Below the pieces are notes generated by a model. The model saw only the letters and a program-made list of their open reading frames with translations, searched no databases and was not told the DNA's origin. The position numbers and the translations under genes are program-made. DNA of 64,000 nucleotides from Rhizobium sp. NLR16a (GTDB lineage: Bacteria; Pseudomonadota; Alphaproteobacteria; Rhizobiales; Rhizobiaceae): assembly GCF_017948245.1 (NCBI RefSeq), contig NZ_CP072867.1, positions 62,001-126,000 on the forward strand, read 5' to 3'. Shown piece after piece: positions 55,323 through 63,663 of this stretch. The number at the start of each line of letters is the position of its first letter. The first letter of the stretch is position 1.

Positions 55323-56405
55323 ATGCGGGTCGCCTTCTATGCGCCGATAAAATCACCGAACCACCCGGTGCCCTCGGGCGACCGGCTGATGGCGCGGCTG
55401 CTGATCCGGGCATTGCAGCTTGCCGGGCATCAGGTCGAGGTCGTCTCCGAATTCCGTACCCATGCTGCGACGCCCGAGGCGGCGGCAGCGCTCGAACCCG
55501 CGATCTCAGCCGAATTGGCGCGGCTGCGGGCGAAATGGCAAGAAGAGCCTCGGCCGGATCTCTGGTTCTGCTACCACCCCTACTACAAATCCCCCGATCC
55601 CTTCGGGCCGGCGATTTCGGCCGAATTCGCCATTCCCTATGTCACCGCCGAAGCTTCTTATGCGGCAAAACGCGATAAGACCGATTGGGCGGCCCGGCAG
55701 AAGCGCGTGGGCGAGGCGGTCATGCAGGCGGCGGTCAATATCGGCTTCACCGAGCGCGACCGGGCCGGGCTCCGCTCCGCCTTTCCGCAGGCGCGGCTTG
55801 CGGCTCTCAAGCCGTTCATCGATCCGGCGCTGTTCGAGGCGGTGCGCCCGGCGCCCGATCGCAGCCGGCTGATGACGGTCGCGATGATGCGGGCCGGCGA
55901 CAAGATGGAAAGCTTCGCGATGCTCGCGAAAGCATTGCGGCTGATCGGAGACCGGCCATGGACGCTTTCGGTCATCGGCGATGGGCCGATGCGCCAGGAG
56001 GTGGAGGCGCTGTTCGCCGGCCTTTCCGGCCGCATCGAATGGCTGGGCGAGCAAGGTGAGGCTGAGATCGCCGGCCTGCTCGCGCGTGGCGGCATCTATG
56101 TCTGGCCCGGCTGCGGCGAGGCCTATGGCCTTGCCTATCTCGAAGCCCAGGCCGCCGGCCTGCCTGTCGTGGCGCAGCAGACGGCGGGCGTGCCCGCCGT
56201 GGTCGAGGCCGGCGTCACCGGCCTGCTGACGCCGGAGGGCGATGTCGCCGCCTATGCCGCGGCTGTCGCGGCCCTGCTCGGCGACGGGCGGAAACGCGAC
56301 GCGATGGGGCAGGCAGCGCGGCGCTTCGTGCTCGGGGAGCGCTCGCTCGCGATGGCTGCCGGCGCCCTGGACGGGATTTTGCGCAAGGCGCAGGAACAGG
56401 AGTGA
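55323..56405 (+). CDS. Family 4-like glycosyltransferase
   Basis: The 360-residue protein has a GT-B fold with the N-terminal segment RVAFYAPIKSPNHPVPSGDR and a C-terminal donor domain containing IYVWPGCGEAYGLAYLEAQA, the GT4 EX7E-type motif (E of CGEAYG and the later E). ATG 55323, with GAGGGATCGC upstream, is preferred over the frame start at 55272. The polysaccharide deacetylase gene begins two bases after its stop, so the two form a unit for a surface glycan. The sugar donor is not known. Confidence 0.85.
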   Translation: MRVAFYAPIKSPNHPVPSGDRLMARLLIRALQLAGHQVEVVSEFRTHAATPEAAAALEPAISAELARLRAKWQEEPRPDLWFCYHPYYKSPDPFGPAISAEFAIPYVTAEASYAAKRDKTDWAARQKRVGEAVMQAAVNIGFTERDRAGLRSAFPQARLAALKPFIDPALFEAVRPAPDRSRLMTVAMMRAGDKMESFAMLAKALRLIGDRPWTLSVIGDGPMRQEVEALFAGLSGRIEWLGEQGEAEIAGLLARGGIYVWPGCGEAYGLAYLEAQAAGLPVVAQQTAGVPAVVEAGVTGLLTPEGDVAAYAAAVAALLGDGRKRDAMGQAARRFVLGERSLAMAAGALDGILRKAQEQE

Positions 56406-56406
56406 G

Positions 56407-57186
56407 ATGATGAGCCGAGGGATGAGCTGGGAACCGCTGCGCCGGGAGCTCGACCGCTGGCGCGCCGCCGGCCGCGTGGCGCGGTTCTGGCTGCGCGACG
56501 ACGATGCCGTCGAGCCGACGCCGGATCTGGAGCGGCTGCTGTCACTGACCGGCGCGAACGGAATTCCGCTGACGCTTGCCGTCATTCCCGGCCGGACCGG
56601 CGAAGCATTGGCGGCGCGGCTGGCGGCAGAGGCGAGCGTCGCTGTCGCTGTGCATGGCTGGTGGCATACGAACCACGCCGGACCTGAGCGCAAGAAGCAG
56701 GAACTCGGCGGCGAACGCCCGCCCGAGGTGGTGCTCGGCGAGTTGCGTGAGGGACTACAGCGCCTGAAGCGGCTCCATCCGGCTCGCTTCCTGCCGGTGC
56801 TGGTGCCGCCGTGGAACCGGATCGACGCCGCGCTCATCCCGGCATTGCCCGACCTCGCCTTTGCGGCGCTTTCGGTTTACGGGCGGGCAAGAGAGGGCGG
56901 GCCGATCCCGCTTCTCAACACCCATGTCGACATTATCGACTGGCACGGCACGCGCGGCGGCCGCGACGAGGAGGAGCTGGTGGCCGAACTCGTCGCCGAA
57001 CTCCGCGACCGGTTTGCCGGCAGCGACGAGCCGATCGGCGTGCTCACCCACCATCTCGTCCATGATGCGGCCGCCTGGGATTTCCTGTCGGCCTTGTTTG
57101 CGCTGACGGCCGATCATCCTGCCGTCTCCTGGTCGTCGCCGGGCGCACTTCTCAGCTTAGCGCGAAGGAGCGATCAGCCGGCGTGA
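56407..57186 (+). CDS. Polysaccharide deacetylase-like protein (NodB fold)
   Basis: The 259-residue protein shows the NodB-homology pattern in reduced form: RFWLRDDDAVEPTPDL supplies the metal Asp, AVHGWWHTNHAG the two His, and LPVLVPPWNRID a further conserved Arg/Trp segment. Family members N-deacetylate acetylated amino sugars in polysaccharides. It is tightly coupled to the glycosyltransferase gene, and its stop overlaps the hydrolase gene on the other strand by 13 bp. No signal peptide is visible, so it acts in the cytoplasm. Confidence 0.82.
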   Translation: MMSRGMSWEPLRRELDRWRAAGRVARFWLRDDDAVEPTPDLERLLSLTGANGIPLTLAVIPGRTGEALAARLAAEASVAVAVHGWWHTNHAGPERKKQELGGERPPEVVLGELREGLQRLKRLHPARFLPVLVPPWNRIDAALIPALPDLAFAALSVYGRAREGGPIPLLNTHVDIIDWHGTRGGRDEEELVAELVAELRDRFAGSDEPIGVLTHHLVHDAAAWDFLSALFALTADHPAVSWSSPGALLSLARRSDQPA

Positions 57187-58049
57187 ACGCGCCCGAGGAA
57201 GTCCCGCATGAGTTCAGCGACCTCTTCGAGATGCGTCTCGAGCAGCCAATGCCCGCCATCGAGCAGATGCAGTTCGGCATCCGGCAGATCGCGGAGGTAG
57301 GCGCGTGCCGACTCTTCCGGCATATAGTGGTCGTTCGGTCCCCAGACGATCAGGGTCGGCGGCCTGTTTTGCCGGAGATATTTCCGGTGCTCGGGAAACC
57401 AGGCGCGGTTCTCCTTCAATCCGGCGATCAGGTCGATGGCGATTTCCGTGCGCCGCGGCGTGACCAGCGACCAGTGCAGCCTCCAGAGATCCGGCGGGAT
57501 CGTTTCGGCCAGAGGCGGCGGCAGGTCGTTGAGGAATTCCTCCCGGAAGGTCTCCTCGCTGATTGCTTCCGCCAGCGCCTTCCTCATCTCCGCGCGCGGT
57601 AGCGCCCAGGTCGCCTCGATATCTGCATATTTCGGGCCAAGCGCATCCTCATAGGGAATATCGCCATTCTGGATCATCAGCGCCACGATGCGGCCAGGGT
57701 TTCTGATTGCCAGCCGCGCTCCGATCGGCGAGCCGAAATCGTGGAGATAGAGGGCGAAGCGGTCGACACTGAGCGCGTCGATGAAAGCCTCCAGCCAGGC
57801 GGCATAGCCGTCGAAGCTGTAGTCGAAATCGTCGGGCGTGTCGCTATAGCCCGCGCCGGGGAAATCCGGGGCTATCAGGCGCCAGCGGTCGGCAAGGCGC
57901 GGCATGAGATTGCGAAATTCGTAAGAAGAGCAGGGATAGCCGTGTGGCAGAAACAGGACCGGTGCGTCCGGCGGGCCGGCCTCGCGGTAAAAGGTCTCGA
58001 TGCCTGAGATCGTAACGAACCTATGCCGGACGAGCGTGGCGAGGCTCAC
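57174..58049 (-). CDS. Alpha/beta hydrolase, haloalkane dehalogenase/epoxide hydrolase-like
   Basis: The 291-residue protein has an oxyanion motif FLPHGYPCSSYEFR and an Asp nucleophile in LYLHDFGSPIGARLA (about residue 110), the position used by haloalkane dehalogenases and epoxide hydrolases. A later Asp (VWGPNDHYMPEE) and a final His (GGHWLLETH) complete the triad. The start of the GFA gene is upstream, and its stop overlaps this start (ATGA). The substrate is unknown. Confidence 0.88.
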   Translation of the reverse strand: MSLATLVRHRFVTISGIETFYREAGPPDAPVLFLPHGYPCSSYEFRNLMPRLADRWRLIAPDFPGAGYSDTPDDFDYSFDGYAAWLEAFIDALSVDRFALYLHDFGSPIGARLAIRNPGRIVALMIQNGDIPYEDALGPKYADIEATWALPRAEMRKALAEAISEETFREEFLNDLPPPLAETIPPDLWRLHWSLVTPRRTEIAIDLIAGLKENRAWFPEHRKYLRQNRPPTLIVWGPNDHYMPEESARAYLRDLPDAELHLLDGGHWLLETHLEEVAELMRDFLGRVHAG

Positions 58050-58420
58050 GTTCGGTCCTCCTCATACTGCTCGGCGCCCTCCACGGGTCGCAGCCACGTT
58101 TCGCGGCGTTTGATCCACAGTTCATAGCGCGGCACCAGCGGCGTCGGCGCCTGCGAGAGGATGCCGAGCTTGATCTCCGCCTCCTGGTCATCGGCGGAAA
58201 ACAGCCGCGAACCGCAGCCGGTGCAGAAGCGCCGGCCGTGAAATTCGCCCGTTTCTCCGGAATGTTCGAACCGCCCGGCGGGCCAGATTCCATAAAAAGT
58301 AAAGGCCGAACCGCTTTCCTTTCGGCAGTCGGTGCAATGACAGATGCCGACACGCAGCGGTTCGCCTCGCACAGAAAGCTGCACCTGCCCGCAAAGGCAT
58401 TGTCCGGAGAGCACGGTCAT
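58046..58420 (-). CDS. GFA family zinc-binding protein
   Basis: The 124-residue protein has the GFA pattern GQCLCGQVQLS, CHCTDCRKESGSAF and RFCTGCGSRLF. It is shorter than the other GFA protein of the window and lacks its C-terminal tail. The hydrolase start overlaps its end, so they are one unit; the hydrolase may act on the same adduct. The true function is unproven for most of this family. Confidence 0.88.
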   Translation of the reverse strand: MTVLSGQCLCGQVQLSVRGEPLRVGICHCTDCRKESGSAFTFYGIWPAGRFEHSGETGEFHGRRFCTGCGSRLFSADDQEAEIKLGILSQAPTPLVPRYELWIKRRETWLRPVEGAEQYEEDRT

Positions 58421-58538
58421 GGCTGATACCCCGTTTCATCGATCTTGCGCTGCCGGGGAAACGGTCGGACCCGGCATCTGTTCCGTCAGCAAGGCGCGAA
58501 CGGACGTCGTCTTGCGCGCCCGCAGGAGACTCGGTGTC

Positions 58539-59369
58539 CTAGATCACCACGGTCTGGTTGTCGCGCGCGGCGAAGGCGCCGGGGAAGGCGGCCTCAGCCT
58601 GCGCTTCCATCTCGGCCAGCTGTTCGTCCGTGCGGGAGGGCGCATGGTGGAACAGGGCGAAGCGCTTGGCGCCGGCCATTTTGGCGAGCTCGGTGCCGTG
58701 CTGCCAGGTCGAATGACCGAAGCCCTTGAAGCGCTGCATCTCATCTTCATTGTAGGTGCAATCGTAGACGACGAGATCGGCGCCCTGCATCATCTCCAGC
58801 GAGACCGGATCATAGCTGCCTGGAATATGCTCGATATCGTAGATGAGAGCGATCGAACGGCCTTGCCATTCGATGCGGTAGCCGATGGCGCCGCCTGGAT
58901 GGTTCAGCGTGAAAGTCCTGATCTCGATGCCCTCGTGCGGGGTCAGAACCTGGCCGGGATGGAAATCGCGGAAGTTCATCGTCGCCTGACAGATATCTGT
59001 CTTGACCGGAAACCAGGGCGGGCTGATGAACTGCTCGACCATTTCCCGCGTGCTCATCTTGCCGTCGAGATGGCCGGACCAGATGTTGACGTTGATCGAG
59101 GGATAATAGATCGCCTTGAAGAAGGGCAGGCCGATGATGTGGTCGTAATGGCAGTGGCTGAAGAACAGATCCACGTCGCTGACGCCGTCGGCGAGCAGCG
59201 ACAGTCCCGCCTCGCGCAGGCCCGAACCTGCGTCGAAAAGCAACCGATGTTTTCCGCAACGAATCTCGATGCAGGAAGTGTTACCGCCGTAGCGATCGAA
59301 CTCGGGGCCCGATACGGGAATACTGCCGCGGACGCCCCAAAATTTTATCTGAAACAGTTCTGTCGTCAT
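58539..59369 (-). CDS. MBL-fold metallo-hydrolase
   Basis: The 276-residue protein has a beta-lactamase-like fold with the metal motif FFSHCHYDHIIGLPFF (HxHxDH, about residues 71-86), an Asp in VVYDCTYNEDEM and a late His in FALFHHAPSRTDEQL. An N-terminal WGVRGSIPVSG motif is typical of the RNase Z/phosphodiesterase-like subgroup. It may act on a cyclic nucleotide or another phosphodiester, which would fit the cyclase-rich surroundings, but this is inference. A single-gene unit is likely. Confidence 0.85.
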   Translation of the reverse strand: MTTELFQIKFWGVRGSIPVSGPEFDRYGGNTSCIEIRCGKHRLLFDAGSGLREAGLSLLADGVSDVDLFFSHCHYDHIIGLPFFKAIYYPSINVNIWSGHLDGKMSTREMVEQFISPPWFPVKTDICQATMNFRDFHPGQVLTPHEGIEIRTFTLNHPGGAIGYRIEWQGRSIALIYDIEHIPGSYDPVSLEMMQGADLVVYDCTYNEDEMQRFKGFGHSTWQHGTELAKMAGAKRFALFHHAPSRTDEQLAEMEAQAEAAFPGAFAARDNQTVVI

Positions 59370-59695
59370 CGTTTTTCAAACCGGCCTTCCCGCATCGCCA
59401 TCGTAATCATAGTTTATCCCGATGCGAAGCAGCAGAATTCCACGAGTTTGCCTGCGCCCCCTTTCGTTCTCCTAACCGCTAGCGGAAGAAGAAGTATATT
59501 CTCCTAAGCAATCGGCTTTCGCTTCGGAAAGCAACCCGGTATGGTTGGTTTTCGGTAAATGGGCTGCTCGGGCGGGGCGTTTTCCGCAAGTCATGCCTAT
59601 TAGATGGTTGCGCGCGATCGAAAATGCAAATCGCCGCGCTCGCGCTGGAGCCCCTGACGAACGGGCTTGCCACAGCGCTGGCCGCGGCTGCGATC
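59370..59695. other. Intergenic region between pcaB and the MBL-fold gene
   Basis: No gene is supported. It contains the 3' side of pcaB and the promoter region of the MBL gene, two copies of TTCTCCTAA about 32 bp apart (near 59468 and 59500), and a small stem GCTTTC/GAAAGC at 59515-59532. I see no clear terminator with a T run. Confidence 0.4.
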
Positions 59696-60742
59696 TCAGG
59701 CCGTCCCAAGCCGCTTGATATTTCCGATCAGCTCTCCGGCAAGCCGCAGGCTGGCGGCGGTTGCCATGGTCATCTGCGGCAGCAGCAGCCATTCCAGCGT
59801 CCAGGCCGCTCCGGAGCGTTCCTGTTCATGGACAAGCGACTGATGGATGCCGGAGAGCGCCGTGGCGTTGAAGCGGGCGAGCGAGACCAGGACTTCGGCG
59901 GCAACCGGATTCTGCTTGTGCGCCATGGCCGACGAGGCGCCGCCGCCTGAGATTTCGATCTCGCCGCCCATCTCGGCAAGCAGCGCGATATCCTGTCCCA
60001 TCTTGCCGAGGCTGCCCGAAATCGAAGCGAACAGGCCGGCGATATCGGCGATCGGCAGGCGCGCGCTTTGCCATTGCCTGATATCGGTGAGGCCGAGCTC
60101 CTGGGCGAGCGAAGCGCGGATTGCGGTGGCCTGTGGCCCGAGCTTGTCGAGCGTGCCGGCAGCACCGCCGAACTGGACGGGAAAACTCTGCTCGGTCAGG
60201 CGGTCGCGATAGGTCGCGAGCGGCGGGCGCCAGGCATCGAGACGGTCGCGGACGCTGATGGCGATCGCCGCCTGCATGCGGGTATGCCCCATCAGGCGGT
60301 TGCGGCCGAACCGCCGGTCGAGCCCGTCGAGCGCTGCGAGGATCGAGGAAAGCCGGCCGGCAAACAGGAAGACCACCGCCTTCAGTCGGATCATCAGGCT
60401 GGTGTCGATGACGTCCTGGCTGGTGGCGCCGAGATGCAGGTTTTTGCCGGCTTCCTCGCCGACCTTGGCGCGCAGCTGCTTGACGAGGTCGGGGACGATG
60501 ACGCCGTCCTTCGCCGTTGCCGCGCGAAGGCTGGTGAGGTCCGGAGAAAAACCGGCGCAGGCTTCGGCGATCTTCCTTGCGGCTTCGCCGGGAATGACAC
60601 CGTGCGCGGCTTCCGCCCTGGCGAGCGCGGCTTCGAAGGAGAGCATGGCGCGGATATCGGCTTCGGCGGAAAAATAGGGCGCGATTTCGATATCGCCGAG
60701 AAGGCCGGAGAGGAAGGGATGGTCGAAGGGCGATGCGGTCAT
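59696..60742 (-). CDS. pcaB: 3-carboxy-cis,cis-muconate cycloisomerase
   Basis: The 348-residue protein belongs to the fumarase/aspartase superfamily. It shows HLGATSQDVIDTS (about residue 102) and the mobile-loop signature GGASSAMAHKQNPVAAEV (GSSxMPxKxNP-type, about residue 267). It lactonises the dioxygenase product in protocatechuate breakdown. It is separated from pcaG by 137 bp containing a GC-rich repeat, more than the near-contiguous spacing of the other pca genes. It is slightly shorter than the Pseudomonas enzyme, as usual in rhizobia. Confidence 0.92.
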   Translation of the reverse strand: MTASPFDHPFLSGLLGDIEIAPYFSAEADIRAMLSFEAALARAEAAHGVIPGEAARKIAEACAGFSPDLTSLRAATAKDGVIVPDLVKQLRAKVGEEAGKNLHLGATSQDVIDTSLMIRLKAVVFLFAGRLSSILAALDGLDRRFGRNRLMGHTRMQAAIAISVRDRLDAWRPPLATYRDRLTEQSFPVQFGGAAGTLDKLGPQATAIRASLAQELGLTDIRQWQSARLPIADIAGLFASISGSLGKMGQDIALLAEMGGEIEISGGGASSAMAHKQNPVAAEVLVSLARFNATALSGIHQSLVHEQERSGAAWTLEWLLLPQMTMATAASLRLAGELIGNIKRLGTA

Positions 60743-60799
60743 GGGGGTCTCTATTCGAGCATTTCAGACAAAGTGCAGGGGTGGGCGCCGACCCGACCC

Positions 60800-60840
60800 A
60801 TCCTTCGACCCCCCCCGGAGAGAGGGCAGGGTGAGGGGGC
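60800..60840. repeat. GC-rich intergenic repeat unit in the pca cluster
   Basis: The stretch contains a run of eight C and GAGAGAGGGCAGGGTGAGGGGG, related to the unit at 29053-29092. It lies between pcaG and pcaB and may uncouple their translation or stabilise the upstream message. Confidence 0.45.
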
Positions 60841-60879
60841 TGCTTGCTAAGAGCTCTCCTTACAAATAGCCGTCGACCT

Positions 60880-61491
60880 TCAAATATCCAGAAACACGGT
60901 CTCCTTCGGCCCCTGCAGGTGGATGTCAAAACGGCAGGTCGCGCCGTCGCGGCCGGCGACCATGGTGGCGACGCGTTCGCGATGTTCGATACGGGCAAGC
61001 AGCGGGTCGCTGGCGTTGGCCTCCGTCTCCTCCGGAAAATACATCCGCGTATGCAGGCCGATATTGATGCCGCGGGCGACGATCCAGAAGGTGATGTGCG
61101 GCGCCTGTCTGCGGCCGTCCTTGAAGGGAACGCGGCCGGGCTTGATCGTCTCGAAGCTGTAGACGCCATCGTCGGCGCTGGTCGGGCAGCGGCCCCAGCC
61201 GGCGAAGTTCGGGTCGGCGGCGCCGCGCATTTCCGAGGGGCTGTTGTAGAGGCCGGCGCTGTCGGCCTGCCAGATCTCGACGACGGCATCGCGCACCAGC
61301 GCGCCCGCCCCGTCGAAGATGCGCCCGGTGACGGTGATGCGTTCGCCGAGCGTTTCGTCATTGAGCATCGCGGCGCCGAGATCGCTGTCGTAGACGCCTG
61401 TGATGTCGCAAAAATTCGGCGTGAGGCCGATATGGACATAGGGGCCGGCGGTCTGCGACGGGGTTTCCTTGAGATAGCCGAGCTGCTGCAT
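60880..61491 (-). CDS. pcaG: Protocatechuate 3,4-dioxygenase alpha subunit
   Basis: The 203-residue protein has the intradiol dioxygenase alpha-subunit layout, with GERITVTGRIFDGAGALVRD and VEIWQADSAGLYNSP. The alpha chain helps form the active site, but the iron ligands come from the beta chain. It lies two bases after pcaH on the same strand. The pair cleaves protocatechuate between the hydroxyls. Confidence 0.94.
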   Translation of the reverse strand: MQQLGYLKETPSQTAGPYVHIGLTPNFCDITGVYDSDLGAAMLNDETLGERITVTGRIFDGAGALVRDAVVEIWQADSAGLYNSPSEMRGAADPNFAGWGRCPTSADDGVYSFETIKPGRVPFKDGRRQAPHITFWIVARGINIGLHTRMYFPEETEANASDPLLARIEHRERVATMVAGRDGATCRFDIHLQGPKETVFLDI

Positions 61492-61493
61492 GG

Positions 61494-62243
61494 TCAGTTG
61501 CCCTCCAGCCTGTTTTCGAACATCGTCGAGCGGCGGCCCCGCAGCACGATGTCGAATTTATAGGCGCGTGAATCCATCGGAATCGTATTGCCCCAGTCGA
61601 GCGGCGCGATCAGCTGCTCGATCGCCGCCTTGTCCGGGATCGTGCCGACGATCGGACATTTCCAGATCATCGGATCGCCCTCGAAATACATCTGTGTGAT
61701 CAGGCGCTGTGCGAAGCCGTGGCCGAAGATCGAGAAGTGGATATGGGCGGGGCGCCAGTCGTTGACGCCGTTCGGCCAGGGATAGGCGCCCGGCCGCACT
61801 GTGCGGAAATGGTAGCGGCCTTCCTCGTCGGTGATGGCACGGCCGCAGCCGCCAAAATTCGGGTCGATTGCCGCCAGATAGGTTTCCTTCTTGTGGCGGT
61901 AGCGGCCGCCGGCATTGGCCTGCCAGAATTCGACCAGCGCGCCGGCCACTGGCTTGGCGCGTTCGTCGAGCACGCGGCCGTGGACGATGATGCGCTCGCC
62001 GATGGCGCTTTCGCCGGGCCGCGCATAGTTCAGGATCAGGTCGTTGTCGAGTTCGCCGATCAGCGAATGGCCGAAGACCGGCCCGGTCGTCTCGGAGATC
62101 GTGCCGTCGAGCGACAGCAGTGCCCGTTGGGGCGCGCGCAGCACCGAGGTTTTGTAGCCGGGGGTCAGGGCCGGCGCATGCCAGGCGCGGTCGCGGGCGA
62201 AGAAGGCGCCGGTCTCCGGCTTTTGGTTGGGTCGTTCGGACAT
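61494..62243 (-). CDS. pcaH: Protocatechuate 3,4-dioxygenase beta subunit
   Basis: The 249-residue beta subunit carries the iron ligands of intradiol dioxygenases: Tyr in [14 protein letters not shown] and in [15 protein letters not shown], and two His in [15 protein letters not shown]. The common entry motif [13 protein letters not shown] is present. It follows pcaC by nine bases. The pair works on protocatechuate from plant aromatic compounds. Confidence 0.95.
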   Translation of the reverse strand: MSERPNQKPETGAFFARDRAWHAPALTPGYKTSVLRAPQRALLSLDGTISETTGPVFGHSLIGELDNDLILNYARPGESAIGERIIVHGRVLDERAKPVAGALVEFWQANAGGRYRHKKETYLAAIDPNFGGCGRAITDEEGRYHFRTVRPGAYPWPNGVNDWRPAHIHFSIFGHGFAQRLITQMYFEGDPMIWKCPIVGTIPDKAAIEQLIAPLDWGNTIPMDSRAYKFDIVLRGRRSTMFENRLEGN

Positions 62244-62252
62244 CTCTCTCCC

Positions 62253-62654
62253 TCAGGCCGCCTTCTCGGCGTCCATCTCTGCAAAGGCCTGCTTGGCAAT
62301 CTTGATCGCGTGGTTGGCGGCGGGGACGCCGGCATAGATCGCCACATGCAAGAGCGCCTCGCAGATATCCTCGCGGCTTGCTCCCGTATTGGCAGTAGCG
62401 CGCACATGCATGGCGACCTCGTCATCCTGGCCGAGTGCGGCGAGCAGTGCGATGGTGATGATCGAGCGCTCGCGCTTGGTCAGCGCCGGGCGCGACCAGA
62501 CATGGCCCCAGGCGGCTTCGGTGATCAGCTCCTGGAAGGGACGGTCGAACTCGGTCGTTGCCGCTGCGGCGCGCTCGACATGGGCGTCGCCGAGCACGGC
62601 GCGACGGGTCGCCATGCCCTGTCGGTAACGCTCGGAGGAGGCGGTCTCGTTCAT
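62253..62654 (-). CDS. pcaC: 4-carboxymuconolactone decarboxylase
   Basis: The 133-residue protein matches the CMD fold of AhpD-like proteins, with ITEAAWGHVWSRPALTKRER and HVRATANTGASREDICEALLH, the core of the PcaC family. It turns 4-carboxymuconolactone into the enol-lactone. The start overlaps the pcaD stop (ATGA), giving coupling. It is a stand-alone protein, not the PcaCD fusion found in some actinobacteria. Confidence 0.94.
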   Translation of the reverse strand: MNETASSERYRQGMATRRAVLGDAHVERAAAATTEFDRPFQELITEAAWGHVWSRPALTKRERSIITIALLAALGQDDEVAMHVRATANTGASREDICEALLHVAIYAGVPAANHAIKIAKQAFAEMDAEKAA

Positions 62655-63472
62655 CGGTTGGTGTCTCCAGGTGGGATGCCAGGGGGGATGGATGTGAGGA
62701 AGGCGCGGATGATCGCCGTCAGCGCTTCCGGCTGCTCGACGCAGGGAATATGGGCGCAGTCGGCGATCACCTCGTAGCGGGCGCCGGGGATAAGCCGCGC
62801 CGTGGAGAGCACCAGATCGGGCGGGGTCGAGCCGTCCTGGTCGCCGACGATGCAGATTGTCGGCACAGCAATCGACTTGGCCGCTTCGGTGAAATCTGCG
62901 TCGCGGATCGCTTCGCAGGCGGCGAGGTAACCCTCGACCGGCTGGCGTGTCAGCATGTTGCAATAGCCGGAATAGGCGGTGTTCTCGGGCCGGCGGAAGG
63001 AGGGCGTGAACCAGCGCTCCATGACGGCGTCGACGATGCTGCCGATGCCATCTTTCTTGACGGCGGCAATGCGGGCGTTCCAGCTCTCAGCCGTGCCGAT
63101 CTTGTGGGCGGTGTCGCAAAGAATAAGGGCGCCGACGAGATCCGGCCGGCGCTGCGTCAGCGACTGGGCGATGAGGCCGCCGACCGACAGGCCGCAGATG
63201 ACCGCATTTTTCACTGACAGCAGGTCGAGCAGGCCGGCAAGATCGGTCGCATGGTCCTCGATCGACGAGGGGAGCTGGCCGACGTCGGAAAGGCCGTGGC
63301 CGCGTTTATCGTAAAGCACGATGGCGTGATCGCCGGCCAGTCGTACGACGACGTCGCGCCAGATGCGGAAATCCGTCCCGAGCGAATTGATGAAGACGAT
63401 CACCGGTCGGTCGGCGGGCGCGCCGATAAGCTGATAGTGGATCGTCACGTCGTTTATGCGGGCGAATTGCAC
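62651..63472 (-). CDS. pcaD: 3-oxoadipate enol-lactonase
   Basis: The 273-residue protein is an alpha/beta hydrolase with INSLGTDFRIW, the nucleophile elbow ICGLSVGGLIAQ (Ser) and a late His in VIADCAHIPCVE. It hydrolyses 3-oxoadipate enol-lactone. I chose GTG 63472 with GGAGGA six bases upstream over the frame start at 63502. It is first in pcaDCHGB, divergent from pcaQ. Confidence 0.93.
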   Translation of the reverse strand: MQFARINDVTIHYQLIGAPADRPVIVFINSLGTDFRIWRDVVVRLAGDHAIVLYDKRGHGLSDVGQLPSSIEDHATDLAGLLDLLSVKNAVICGLSVGGLIAQSLTQRRPDLVGALILCDTAHKIGTAESWNARIAAVKKDGIGSIVDAVMERWFTPSFRRPENTAYSGYCNMLTRQPVEGYLAACEAIRDADFTEAAKSIAVPTICIVGDQDGSTPPDLVLSTARLIPGARYEVIADCAHIPCVEQPEALTAIIRAFLTSIPPGIPPGDTNR

Positions 63473-63507
63473 GTTACGTCCTCCTTGTTCAAGTCCGAGC
63501 ACCCCAC

Positions 63508-63544
63508 CTCCGTCATCCTCGGCTCAAGGCCGAGGATGACGGAG
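63508..63544. repeat. Perfect 16-bp palindromic intergenic element
   Basis: CTCCGTCATCCTCGGC and GCCGAGGATGACGGAG pair perfectly around TCAAG. The CGTCATCCTCGG...CCGAGGATGACG type of palindrome recurs between genes in alphaproteobacteria. Here it sits 36 bp upstream of the pcaD start, so it would be in the operon leader or promoter. Confidence 0.65.
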
Positions 63545-63640
63545 TGTCGGCTTGGCTTTCCCGTCAAACTCGCCACACCTCTTGGCGTCAAGACTGAATG
63601 GTTGATCCGGTTAAGTAAAATGATATTTTAAGGCATTTCG

Positions 63641-63656
63641 ATAACCTTGGAGTTAA
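63641..63656. promoter_or_regulatory. PcaQ-binding-like box
   Basis: ATAACC-TTGG-AGTTAA matches the rhizobial PcaQ consensus ATAACC-N4-GGTTAA with one mismatch. It sits 8 bp upstream of the pcaQ start and about 170 bp upstream of pcaD. PcaQ is known to activate pca genes with beta-carboxymuconate-type inducers and to act from such a site. Confidence 0.6.
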
Positions 63657-63663
63657 GTGATCG

